A DNA stretch of 5,180 nucleotides from Turicibacter sp. (GTDB lineage: Bacteria; Bacillota; Bacilli; MOL361; Turicibacteraceae): assembly GCA_030531025.1 (NCBI GenBank), contig JAUMTV010000175.1:1-5180 (forward strand). The letters are read 5' to 3'. The notes below the pieces were generated by a model that saw nothing but the letters and a program-made list of their open reading frames with translations, ran no database searches and was not told where the DNA came from. Both the position numbers and the translations under genes were made by a program. Positions 1 through 5,136 of the stretch are shown here, one piece after another (within the stretch, counting starts at the first letter, position 1; each line of letters begins with the position of its first letter).

Positions 1-52
1 GCTACTAGGGCTTAAAAATTTTCTATGAAGAAAATTTATCTGGACTTATATA
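1..52 (-). repeat. Degenerate inverted copy of the right-end repeat
   Basis: Read on the minus strand, positions 52 down to 27 match 4991-5016 with one mismatch in 26 bases; the first 16 bases (37-52 against 4991-5006) are identical. The minus strand translates as YISPDKFSS and then a stop, against YISPDTFSSK at the right end, so this looks like a decayed copy of the same coding fragment. The segment also folds: an 8-base stem (16-23 with 30-37) around a 6-base loop. The right-end copies have an equivalent 7-base stem with different outer bases. Beyond position 26 the similarity fades, apart from a CCCTAG-like stretch near positions 4-10. Confidence 0.6.
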
Positions 53-190
53 CTACCTTAATTTAGACTCTCACTGATGATCACAAATACTCATCCATAA
101 TTGACTTCCGATAAAATCCAAATTAGTATAAATTTGAAAATAATGTCATTTAATGTAGAGTGGTATTGCACTAGAAAAACTGAAAAATCA

Positions 191-219
191 TTTAAAATAT
201 GATAGAATAATACTATTAT
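191..219 (+). promoter_or_regulatory. Possible sigma-A promoter of the methyltransferase gene
   Basis: A TTTAAA -35 (191-196) and a TATTAT -10 (214-219) are separated by 17 bases, and the pair lies about 40 bases before the proposed start codon. The -10 overlaps a perfect palindrome, AATAATA-C-TATTATT (206-220), which could be an operator. The region is very AT-rich, so both may be chance matches. Confidence 0.3.
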
Positions 220-257
220 TGATAAATTATAAATCGTTTTAAAAGGGAGTGGTGAGT

Positions 258-863
258 TTGGATTTCAATCAATTAACCTCAACACAGGATGAAGATATCC
301 GTGTAAAACGTGCTCAAGCGGTAAGTATTGAAATTGAAAGTTATATCGGTCATGGGCCACTTGAAGTGATGGAATTCGGATGCGGAACAGGTCTAATCTC
401 CTTAAATCTAAAAAATAAAATATCAGAAGGATTACTTGTGGATAGCTCTAGTGAAAAGATTAAAGAGCTTGAACAAAAACTAAATAATCGCCATATATCT
501 CATCTTCAAACTTATACAGGAGATATCTTAGAATCAGATATCGATCGTCAATTTGATGTCATTTATAGTTCAATGGTGATGCATCACATTAAAGATTTTA
601 AATCCGTCATTAAAAAGCTAGTTAGCTATTTAAAAACTAATGGAAAACTAATTATTGTCGATTTATTACCTGATAACGGAGATTTTCATCGCAATCATTC
701 AGAGTTTGATGGACACCATGGATTCAGCATTAACGAAATGGTAGAAGCTTTAGAAGAAGCAGGATTAAAAGAAGTAAATGGTCGTAAATTTTACTCAAGC
801 TATAAACCAATTGAAAACAAAAAACATCCATATAGTTTATTTAGTGTTATGGGAATTAAATAA
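258..863 (+). CDS. Class I SAM-dependent methyltransferase
   Basis: This is a soluble, single-domain methyltransferase of about 201 residues with the Rossmann-type fold that transfers a methyl group from S-adenosylmethionine. Visible motifs are the glycine-rich SAM loop EFGCGTG (residues 39-45), an acidic end of strand 2 at D62 that should bind the ribose, GDIL (88-91), FDVIYSSMVMHH (99-110) and NGKLIIVDLLPD (128-139). The C-terminal FDGHHGF and EMVEALEEAGLKE segments are common in Methyltransf_11/25-type enzymes. Substrate cannot be told. A TTG start at 258 is preferred because AGGGAG (244-249) lies 8 bases upstream. In-frame GTG codons at 249 and 252 overlap or abut that site and would add three or two residues. 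The gene is transcribed alone and converges on the hydrolase gene. Confidence 0.85.
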   Translation: MDFNQLTSTQDEDIRVKRAQAVSIEIESYIGHGPLEVMEFGCGTGLISLNLKNKISEGLLVDSSSEKIKELEQKLNNRHISHLQTYTGDILESDIDRQFDVIYSSMVMHHIKDFKSVIKKLVSYLKTNGKLIIVDLLPDNGDFHRNHSEFDGHHGFSINEMVEALEEAGLKEVNGRKFYSSYKPIENKKHPYSLFSVMGIK

Positions 864-894
864 AAAACGTAGTCAATTTTTGACTACGTTTTTT
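862..894. terminator. Bidirectional intrinsic terminator between convergent genes
   Basis: A near-perfect hairpin pairs 862-875 with 881-894 around a 5-base loop (876-880). The core arm is ACGTAGTCA, flanked by six A on the left and six T on the right, so it has a U-run in both directions. It begins inside the methyltransferase stop codon and lies 15 bases beyond the hydrolase stop, so it can end both transcripts. Confidence 0.9.
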
Positions 895-908
895 CTATTT
901 TCAATACT

Positions 909-1682
909 TTATTTTTGAAACTGATCAATAAATGATAAAATAACTGTTTCTAACTTTTGTCCTTCATCACCTCGATAATAAAAATGACCAGATTCACAAA
1001 GCTCTACTAAGTCATAATTATCTCCCAATAATTTCCTTTTTAAAATTTGAACTGTCTTATTACGAACAAACTCATCACATTGACAATGAATAAACAATAA
1101 AGGTTTTTTTAGATAAGGTAGCTGCCTTTTTGTTTCATACATAAGATGAAATAAATCTAAATATCTTGGAATCCATTTAATATATGTTCCCCATGTGCCT
1201 TTTGTAATACTCCAAGCTCGATAGCTTGCTAGCACATACTCATCATCAGGGCTGTAATGTCCTGTTAATACTTTTAATGAACAAATAAATCCCTTCAAAC
1301 TAACCTTGACTGCTAATGGAGTTGCCATTGTTACTACGCCAACGACATAATCATGTTTCTCACACGCTAATAAGGATAACAAAGCTCCCATTGAGTGCCC
1401 GACTAAAATAATATTTGGATACTTTTTAGACAGTTGTTCAATCTTCTGATCTAAATAATTAACCCACTGCTCACGATTACTTTTTGCAAATCCTTCTGCA
1501 GTTGTTCCGTGTCCCGGAAGTAAGATTCCAAAAGCAGACATCCCATGATCTAAAACCTTTGCAGCCAAACCATGAAATTGAAATGGACCTTCTAAAATTC
1601 CATGAACAAAAAGAACTGCTGTTTTAGATCCAGCTAACTCACATGAAAATGGCTCATGTGCAACATGCTTTTTTATATTCAT
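909..1682 (-). CDS. Alpha/beta hydrolase (carboxylesterase / monoacylglycerol lipase-like)
   Basis: This is a 257-residue serine hydrolase of the alpha/beta fold, likely cytoplasmic since no signal peptide is visible. The oxyanion-hole region is VHGILEGPFQF (residues 26-36), followed by LLPGHGTT (54-61). The nucleophile elbow is GHSMGA with Ser97. The likely acid is Asp203 in HCQCDEF, and the likely base is His233 in ESGHFYYR. The segment between about 122 and 190 is the expected cap region and is rich in aromatic residues. The combination of HGxxxxP, LPGHG and GHSMG resembles bacterial carboxylesterases and monoacylglycerol lipases; the true substrate, a lipid ester or other acyl ester, is inferred only. 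The ATG at 1682 follows an AGGGA site about 8 bases upstream. It appears monocistronic, with its own promoter and a shared terminator at 862-894. Confidence 0.85.
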   Translation of the reverse strand: MNIKKHVAHEPFSCELAGSKTAVLFVHGILEGPFQFHGLAAKVLDHGMSAFGILLPGHGTTAEGFAKSNREQWVNYLDQKIEQLSKKYPNIILVGHSMGALLSLLACEKHDYVVGVVTMATPLAVKVSLKGFICSLKVLTGHYSPDDEYVLASYRAWSITKGTWGTYIKWIPRYLDLFHLMYETKRQLPYLKKPLLFIHCQCDEFVRNKTVQILKRKLLGDNYDLVELCESGHFYYRGDEGQKLETVILSFIDQFQK

Positions 1683-1725
1683 ATTATCATTCCCTGTTTA
1701 CAATATTTCTCAATAATTAGTCTTA

Positions 1726-1754
1726 ATTTTATTACATTATTAAATACATCGCAA
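1726..1754 (-). promoter_or_regulatory. Probable sigma-A promoter of the hydrolase gene
   Basis: On the minus strand TTGCGA (1754-1749) and TAAAAT (1731-1726) are 17 bases apart, placing transcription start about 35-40 bases before the ATG at 1682. The rest of the 295-base gap (1683-1977) holds no convincing reading frame; its only other recognisable element is the terminator at 1926-1972. Confidence 0.4.
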
Positions 1755-1925
1755 TAAAGAAAAATAAATAATAAATTCTCTTACCGTAAAATATAAATAG
1801 CTAGCCCATTAATAAAAATTACATTAACAAAACTCAATAATATCAAACTCCATCAAAATTTTAGTAAATACAATTCTTTTTATGAAATGAGTCACCTGCA
1901 CTCTAATTTATATTGAGCATAACGT

Positions 1926-1972
1926 AAAAAAGAATACCATAACTACTAATGATAGTCATGATATTCTTTTTT
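1926..1972 (-). terminator. Intrinsic terminator of the carboxypeptidase gene
   Basis: A long imperfect hairpin pairs 1926-1945 with 1953-1972. The AGAATA and ACTA blocks pair with their partners across a few mismatches that become G-U pairs in the minus-strand RNA. The loop is 7 bases, and a run of six T follows on the minus strand (1931-1926). It starts a few bases beyond the stop codon at 1978. Confidence 0.8.
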
Positions 1973-1977
1973 TGTAT

Positions 1978-2946
1978 CTATTGTAAGAAATAATCATAAG
2001 CTTCTAGTGCATCTAGTACGTGATACTGAGGGGTATATGGATTACCATCAGCATGCGTTGTCACTAATAGATATTCATTTTCACCATCTGTAGCATAACT
2101 TGCTAAACAAAGCGCAGCTTCTTCTGTATATCCTGTCTTTCCACCTAATACTTCACCACCATCAAAGATAGGTGATTTCATTCGATCAAACATACGACTT
2201 GTAAATGTTAAGCGGCTAGCACTTTCTGTCGTGTATGACTTAGTAGAAAATATTTCTCTAAATGTCTCGTTATATAAAGCAGCTTTTTCTAACATTGCTA
2301 AATCCCAAGGTGTTGAATAATGATTGTCATCGTGAAGTCCTACTACATTTGTAAAATGAGTATCTTTCATTCCTAACTGTTGAGCTTTCTCATTCATGAG
2401 TGCCACAAATCCTTCCTCTGAACCAGCTACAACTTTAGCTAACATTAAAGCAGCATCTGCACCAGATGGTAACATCGTCCCATACAGTAAATCTTCATAT
2501 GAAACAACCTCTCCATTATAAAACCCTGCAATCGCAGCCCCCTCCGCTGCTAATGCATTGTAATCCACATCAATGGTAATATCTTCATCCTTCATATGTT
2601 CAATACCAACTAATACTGTCATCATTTTAGTTAATGAAGCTGGGTATGTTCTTTGATGAGCATTTTTTTCATAAATAACTTCATTCGTTGTTAAATTAAC
2701 TAAAAGTGCATAATCGCTCACAAGATTTAAATCAACCTCTGATTCTGTCAGTGATTGATTAGTTTTAAAGCCATAACCATGATAAAGAATAAATAATAAC
2801 TCCTCATCATTACGACCATACATCTCATCATAATGATTAGATAACCATTCATCATCCAAACTTAATTGTGCTTTTACCTGTGATGGGAAACTTATTACTA
2901 ATAAAGCCATGATTATTAGACTTTTTGATATCCATGATTTAAACAT
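1978..2946 (-). CDS. Secreted D-alanyl-D-alanine carboxypeptidase, peptidase family S11
   Basis: This penicillin-binding-type serine enzyme trims the terminal D-alanine from peptidoglycan stem peptides outside the membrane. The 322-residue product begins with a signal peptide: basic residues at K3 and K8, a hydrophobic core at about 10-20, and a likely cut after VKA (24-26). Catalytic motifs are SLTK with nucleophile Ser104 and Lys107, SGA at 161-163, and KTG at 270-272. The second motif is normally SxN; here the asparagine position is Ala163, inside LPSGADAA. The protein ends soon after the catalytic domain, so the C-terminal beta domain and amphipathic anchor of classical DacA/PBP5 are missing. 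An acidic region of about 50 residues (27-76) precedes the catalytic domain. The ATG at 2946 follows a GAGGAG site about 11 bases upstream, slightly far. The regulator gene ends 99 bases upstream without a clear terminator, so partial co-transcription is possible. Confidence 0.88.
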   Translation of the reverse strand: MFKSWISKSLIIMALLVISFPSQVKAQLSLDDEWLSNHYDEMYGRNDEELLFILYHGYGFKTNQSLTESEVDLNLVSDYALLVNLTTNEVIYEKNAHQRTYPASLTKMMTVLVGIEHMKDEDITIDVDYNALAAEGAAIAGFYNGEVVSYEDLLYGTMLPSGADAALMLAKVVAGSEEGFVALMNEKAQQLGMKDTHFTNVVGLHDDNHYSTPWDLAMLEKAALYNETFREIFSTKSYTTESASRLTFTSRMFDRMKSPIFDGGEVLGGKTGYTEEAALCLASYATDGENEYLLVTTHADGNPYTPQYHVLDALEAYDYFLQ

Positions 2947-3045
2947 AAAAAAATCAACTCCTCTTATATGAATATTAAACCATATAATCGAAATTGATTC
3001 TTTATTAATTTTCTGTAATTATTTTCCTTAATTCGACTAAAATGT

Positions 3046-3492
3046 CTATTGATGTTTTTCTTGTAACTTTTTAAAGAAGCGATAAATACTTTCTAACGCT
3101 AAAACTAAGTCTTCACGGAATTCTAAATCCTTTAATGCAGCATTTACTAATTCTTCATGAAATTGCTCATGAATTTCAAATACCTTTTGTCCCTTTTCTG
3201 TTAAATCAAGTAAAACAACACGGCGATCATTAACATCACGCTTACGAGTAACGTATCCCTTTTCTACTAAACGATTCACAGAAGTTGTTAGTGTTCCCAT
3301 TGTAATCATTAAACGTTTTGATACGGTTCCCATTGTTGCTGGTTCGCATTTACGAATCGCTTCAATCACATGAATCTCTGTCATTGTTACGTCCACAGCA
3401 TCATGTTCTGTTAAATTACGCTCTTCTAAAATCAAAATTTGATTAAAAACATCTGTTAATAAATCATTAACAACTTTTCTCGAACGATCCAT
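3046..3492 (-). CDS. fabT: MarR-family, FabT-like repressor of fatty acid synthesis
   Basis: This is a 148-residue winged-helix DNA-binding protein that should act as a dimer. The central part fits the MarR wHTH: VSKRLMITMGTLTTSVNRLVEKGYV forms the helix-turn-helix at about residues 57-81, followed by the wing with the signature DVNDRRVVLLDLTEKG at 85-100. From memory of streptococcal FabT, the N-terminal pattern (a VFNQILILEERNL-like helix) and the GTLTTS recognition region are closer to FabT than to generic MarR proteins. FabT represses fab genes using long-chain acyl-ACP as co-repressor, and acpP lies immediately upstream here, which supports the call. The ATG at 3492 is chosen because GGAGG lies 10 bases before it; a GTG at 3498 would be only 4 bases from that site. 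The gene has its own promoter. Confidence 0.8.
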   Translation of the reverse strand: MDRSRKVVNDLLTDVFNQILILEERNLTEHDAVDVTMTEIHVIEAIRKCEPATMGTVSKRLMITMGTLTTSVNRLVEKGYVTRKRDVNDRRVVLLDLTEKGQKVFEIHEQFHEELVNAALKDLEFREDLVLALESIYRFFKKLQEKHQ

Positions 3493-3521
3493 CCACACTT
3501 CACCTCCGAATTTTAATTTCT

Positions 3522-3536
3522 CTATTTAATTAATAG
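3522..3536. promoter_or_regulatory. Weak palindrome in the regulator leader, possible operator
   Basis: CTATTTAATTAATAG is a 7-1-7 inverted repeat with one mismatched pair. It lies roughly 13-27 bases downstream of the predicted transcription start of the MarR-family gene. MarR proteins often bind such sites in their own leaders, but AT-rich palindromes arise easily by chance here. Confidence 0.2.
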
Positions 3537-3555
3537 CTTGTTAATCTCGCACCTA

Positions 3556-3584
3556 ATTATAACATTTATCCACAGGAATTTAAA
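3556..3584 (-). promoter_or_regulatory. Promoter of the FabT-like gene, extended -10 type
   Basis: On the minus strand there is a perfect TATAAT (3561-3556) preceded by TGT, giving an extended -10 (TGnTATAAT). A weaker TTTAAA -35 (3584-3579) sits 17 bases upstream. The predicted start is near 3549, leaving a leader of about 57 bases. The spacer contains the DnaA-box 9-mer at 3566-3574. Confidence 0.65.
3566..3574 (+). promoter_or_regulatory. Perfect DnaA-box 9-mer inside the regulator promoter
   Basis: TTATCCACA matches the strong consensus DnaA box (TTATNCACA). It falls wholly within the 17-base spacer of the predicted promoter at 3556-3584, so a bound DnaA would contact the same DNA as RNA polymerase. 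The match is exact; binding is inferred. Confidence 0.4.
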
Positions 3585-3612
3585 ATTTTTATGATCGCTT
3601 TCTTAAAGCTTT

Positions 3613-3650
3613 AAAAAAACTAGGAGAATGGTTTAATCACTCTCCTAGTT
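3613..3650 (-). terminator. Strong intrinsic terminator after acpP
   Basis: Stem arms AACTAGGAGA (3618-3627) and TCTCCTAGTT (3641-3650) pair perfectly, with a 13-base loop that can pair a little further. Reading on the minus strand, a run of seven T (3619-3613) follows the hairpin. It starts about 12 bases after the acpP stop, so acpP is probably transcribed alone and the downstream regulator relies on its own promoter. Confidence 0.92.
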
Positions 3651-3661
3651 AGTGGCTCAAA

Positions 3662-3886
3662 TTATTGTTGGGCTTCAATATATTCAACGATATTTTTTAC
3701 GCTTTTCATAGATTTTGCATCTTCTTCAGCGATTTCTAAATCGTATTCTTCTTCTAATGCCATGATTAATTCTACAGCGTCTAATGAGTCAGCTCCTAAA
3801 TCTTCTAAAGTTGATTCAATAGTTACTTGTGCCTCATCTACACCTAATTCATCTACAATAATTTCTTTAACGCGATCAAATACCAT
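3662..3886 (-). CDS. acpP: Acyl carrier protein
   Basis: This is the small acidic carrier of growing acyl chains in type II fatty acid synthesis, in the cytoplasm. The 74-residue product has the normal length and the diagnostic [17 protein letters not shown] segment (residues 30-46). Ser34 of the DSL motif is the site to which holo-ACP synthase attaches 4'-phosphopantetheine. Helix I ([14 protein letters not shown]) and the C-terminal helix ([12 protein letters not shown]) are also clear. The start at 3886 is chosen because a perfect AGGAGG (3900-3895) lies 8 bases upstream; an upstream in-frame ATG at 3904 would add six residues but overlap that site. It is flanked by its own promoter (3919-3947) and a strong terminator (3613-3650), as expected for an abundant monocistronic mRNA. 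The FabT-like gene directly downstream suggests regulation by acyl-ACP feedback. Confidence 0.97.
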   Translation of the reverse strand: MVFDRVKEIIVDELGVDEAQVTIESTLEDLGADSLDAVELIMALEEEYDLEIAEEDAKSMKSVKNIVEYIEAQQ

Positions 3887-3918
3887 TTTGACTTCCTCCT
3901 TCATCTAACTATACTACT

Positions 3919-3947
3919 ATTATAAATAGTTTGAATTGCAAAGTAAA
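3919..3947 (-). promoter_or_regulatory. acpP promoter
   Basis: On the minus strand TTTACT (3947-3942) and a perfect TATAAT (3924-3919) are exactly 17 bases apart. Transcription should start near 3912, giving a short leader of about 25 bases before the ATG at 3886. The spacer contains the candidate FabT operator at 3930-3942. Confidence 0.75.
3930..3942. promoter_or_regulatory. Candidate FabT operator in the acpP promoter
   Basis: TTTGAATTGCAAA is a near-palindrome with TTTG and CAAA arms. It agrees at 10 of 13 positions with the FabT-box core as I recall it from streptococci (TTTGATTATCAAA). It fills the -35/-10 spacer of the acpP promoter, where a bound repressor would block RNA polymerase. 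The location and the FabT-like gene next door make it plausible; the consensus is from memory and binding is inferred. Confidence 0.45.
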
Positions 3948-3988
3948 TAGTTTTTTGTCTTTTTCCTTTGAAAAGCAAAATATTTTAA

Positions 3989-4708
3989 TTAAGCTTTTTC
4001 AACAGCATACTTAGATTTTAATCCTTGAGTGAAGTTAGAGTACATTTCATTTTGTTTTTTAGATGTTAAGTATTGTTGGATTTGTCCTTTTACATCTGTA
4101 AATGGAACAACGTCTTTTTTATCTAATAATTTAATTAAGTGATATCCAAATTGAGTTTTAACAACTCCTGAAATTTCACCGATATTTAAAGCAAATGCTG
4201 CTTGTTCGAACTCAGGAACCATTTGTCCACGACCGAAATCTCCTAAGTCTCCACCACGTGATCCAGATGGACATTTAGAATTAACACTTGCTAACTCGTG
4301 GAAATCTGCTCCACCTTCGATTGCAGCTAATAATTCTTTAGCTTGCTCTTCTTCTTCAACTAAGATATGAGCTGCACGAATCATTTCTTCTTTGAATTGA
4401 TCTTTATTTTCATTGTAGTATGCTTCGCACTCTTCATCTGTTACTGTAATTGTTTTAAACATTTGTCCAATACTGTGTTGGAAAACAAATTCACGGTATA
4501 ATTTTTGGAATTCTTCTGTTTCAGTTAATCCTGATTCAATTGCATCTTCAACTACTAATTGACGTGCAATTAACTCATCTAATAAATCTTGTTTTTGTTC
4601 TTCTGTCGTAATATTGATATGTTGTTGAGTACGTAATGCCTCAACTGTTTCATTTAACATTTCTTCTGTAATCGCATAATCTTTAACTTTTGCTAATACT
4701 TTTGACAT
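3989..4708 (-). CDS. Parvulin-type peptidyl-prolyl isomerase (PrsA/SurA-like, cytoplasmic)
   Basis: This 239-residue foldase catalyses cis-trans isomerisation of peptide bonds before proline. Residues 1-105 form a helical chaperone-like arm of the SurA_N/trigger type, including LLDELIARQLVVEDA (42-56). The rotamase domain spans about 110-195: it begins RAAHILVEEE (111-120), has the conserved CPSGSRGGDLGDFGRGQMVPEF run (146-167) and ends GEISGVVKTQFGYHLIKL (177-194). A short helical tail follows. Unlike PrsA of Bacillus, it has no signal peptide or lipobox: the N-terminus is MSKVLAKVKD with no hydrophobic stretch, so it should work in the cytosol. The start at 4708 follows AAAGGA about 10 bases upstream. 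The neighbours are acpP downstream, which has its own promoter, and a long non-coding region upstream. Client proteins are unknown; no clear terminator follows the stop codon. Confidence 0.88.
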   Translation of the reverse strand: MSKVLAKVKDYAITEEMLNETVEALRTQQHINITTEEQKQDLLDELIARQLVVEDAIESGLTETEEFQKLYREFVFQHSIGQMFKTITVTDEECEAYYNENKDQFKEEMIRAAHILVEEEEQAKELLAAIEGGADFHELASVNSKCPSGSRGGDLGDFGRGQMVPEFEQAAFALNIGEISGVVKTQFGYHLIKLLDKKDVVPFTDVKGQIQQYLTSKKQNEMYSNFTQGLKSKYAVEKA

Positions 4709-4744
4709 TTTTGTAACATCCTTTCGGGTTCTTGTTATAGCCCT

Positions 4745-4773
4745 ATTGTATTATTTATTTCAAATTTAGTAAA
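4745..4773 (-). promoter_or_regulatory. Promoter of the parvulin gene
   Basis: On the minus strand TTTACT (4773-4768) and TACAAT (4750-4745) are 17 bases apart, the same -35 hexamer and spacing as the acpP promoter. The predicted start near 4738 leaves a leader of about 30 bases. Confidence 0.6.
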
Positions 4774-4807
4774 TATATATACCAAATTATTCATAACGAT
4801 TTCAAGA

Positions 4808-4816
4808 TTATCCACA
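4808..4816 (+). promoter_or_regulatory. Perfect DnaA-box 9-mer upstream of the parvulin gene
   Basis: TTATCCACA again matches the consensus DnaA box exactly, in the same orientation as the copy at 3566-3574. It lies about 35 bases upstream of the -35 of the parvulin promoter, a position open to activation or simple titration. The surrounding 4774-4885 stretch shows no gene or other recognised element. Confidence 0.35.
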
Positions 4817-4885
4817 ATTCTTTCTTTGCTTCGCCACATTCTACTACTATTTAATACTTATGGATTTTTTATCACGAAAAATTAG

Positions 4886-4914
4886 TTCATTATAGTCAAA
4901 AATTAACTTATAAA
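4886..4914 (+). promoter_or_regulatory. Weak promoter candidate for the right-end remnant
   Basis: TTCATT (4886-4891) and TATAAA (4909-4914) are 17 bases apart and lie about 35 bases before the ATG at 4950. The -35 is poor and the region AT-rich, so this is a tentative call. Confidence 0.2.
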
Positions 4915-5001
4915 ATTTGATGCAGTAACAATAAAAGGAAGAGGATTAGATGAAAAAAGAACAGATAGCTAGAATAATTGCTGAAAGAGCTATATAAGTC
5001 C

Positions 5002-5036
5002 AGATACATTTTCTTCGAAAATGGTAGGTGACCCCT
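5002..5036 (+). repeat. 35-base direct repeat, copy 1
   Basis: This is identical over 35 bases to 5102-5136. It contains a perfect hairpin, CATTTTC-TTC-GAAAATG (5007-5023), followed by the TAGGTGACCC block (5025-5034). Its left part is also the right-hand partner of the inverted copy at 27-52. Confidence 0.85.
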
Positions 5037-5055
5037 TCCCTAGCAAAGGAGGAGT

Positions 5056-5086
5056 AGATTTCTTTCATAAATCGCTAGGTGACCCA
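5056..5086 (+). repeat. Diverged middle copy of the direct repeat
   Basis: This copy keeps the TAGAT start and an exact TAGGTGACCC block (5076-5085), but the hairpin is reduced to GATTT/AAATC around a 7-base loop. The blocks downstream of copies 1 and 2 also agree (an ATTCCCTA-like stretch). The TAGGTGACCC blocks of the three copies begin at 5025, 5076 and 5125, spacings of 51 and 49 bases. Confidence 0.6.
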
Positions 5087-5101
5087 TTCCCTACTAGTGG
5101 T

Positions 5102-5136
5102 AGATACATTTTCTTCGAAAATGGTAGGTGACCCCT
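5102..5136 (+). repeat. 35-base direct repeat, copy 2
   Basis: This is identical to 5002-5036, including the hairpin (5107-5123) and the TAGGTGACCC block (5125-5134). The offset of exactly 100 bases is not a multiple of three, so the same DNA is read in a different frame relative to copy 1. Sequence after 5136 differs from that after copy 1. Confidence 0.85.

Noticed and set aside
53..190. Minus-strand gene fragment running into the left repeat
   Set aside because: All three minus-strand frames are broken by stops within short distances and no recognisable peptide appears, so no gene is called.
1683..1925. Small gene or structured RNA in the hydrolase upstream gap
   Set aside because: Short frames lack ribosome binding sites, and apart from the promoter no stable stem or known riboswitch pattern is visible.
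2947..3045. Separate promoter for the carboxypeptidase gene
   Set aside because: Only poor hexamer pairs with unfavourable spacing were found, for example TTCGAT and TATAAG with 18 bases between. It may have a weak promoter or be read through from the regulator gene.
3046..3886. acpP and the FabT-like gene as one operon
   Set aside because: A strong hairpin with seven T lies between them, and the regulator has its own extended -10 promoter.
3955..3995. Terminator after the parvulin gene
   Set aside because: A short GAAAA-GC / GC-TTTTC pairing exists around an AT-rich loop of about 16 bases, but the stem is weak and lacks a clean U-run. I could not call it with confidence.
4950..4997. A 15-codon reading frame (MKKEQIARIIAERAI) with a good ribosome binding site as a stand-alone small gene
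   Set aside because: Its stop codon lies inside the repeat shared with the left end, so the frame probably ends because of sequence change or insertion. It is better described as part of the decayed gene.
5002..5136. CRISPR array
   Set aside because: There are only two exact copies and one strongly diverged copy, the unit spacing is uneven, and the segments between conserved blocks resemble each other rather than being unique spacers.
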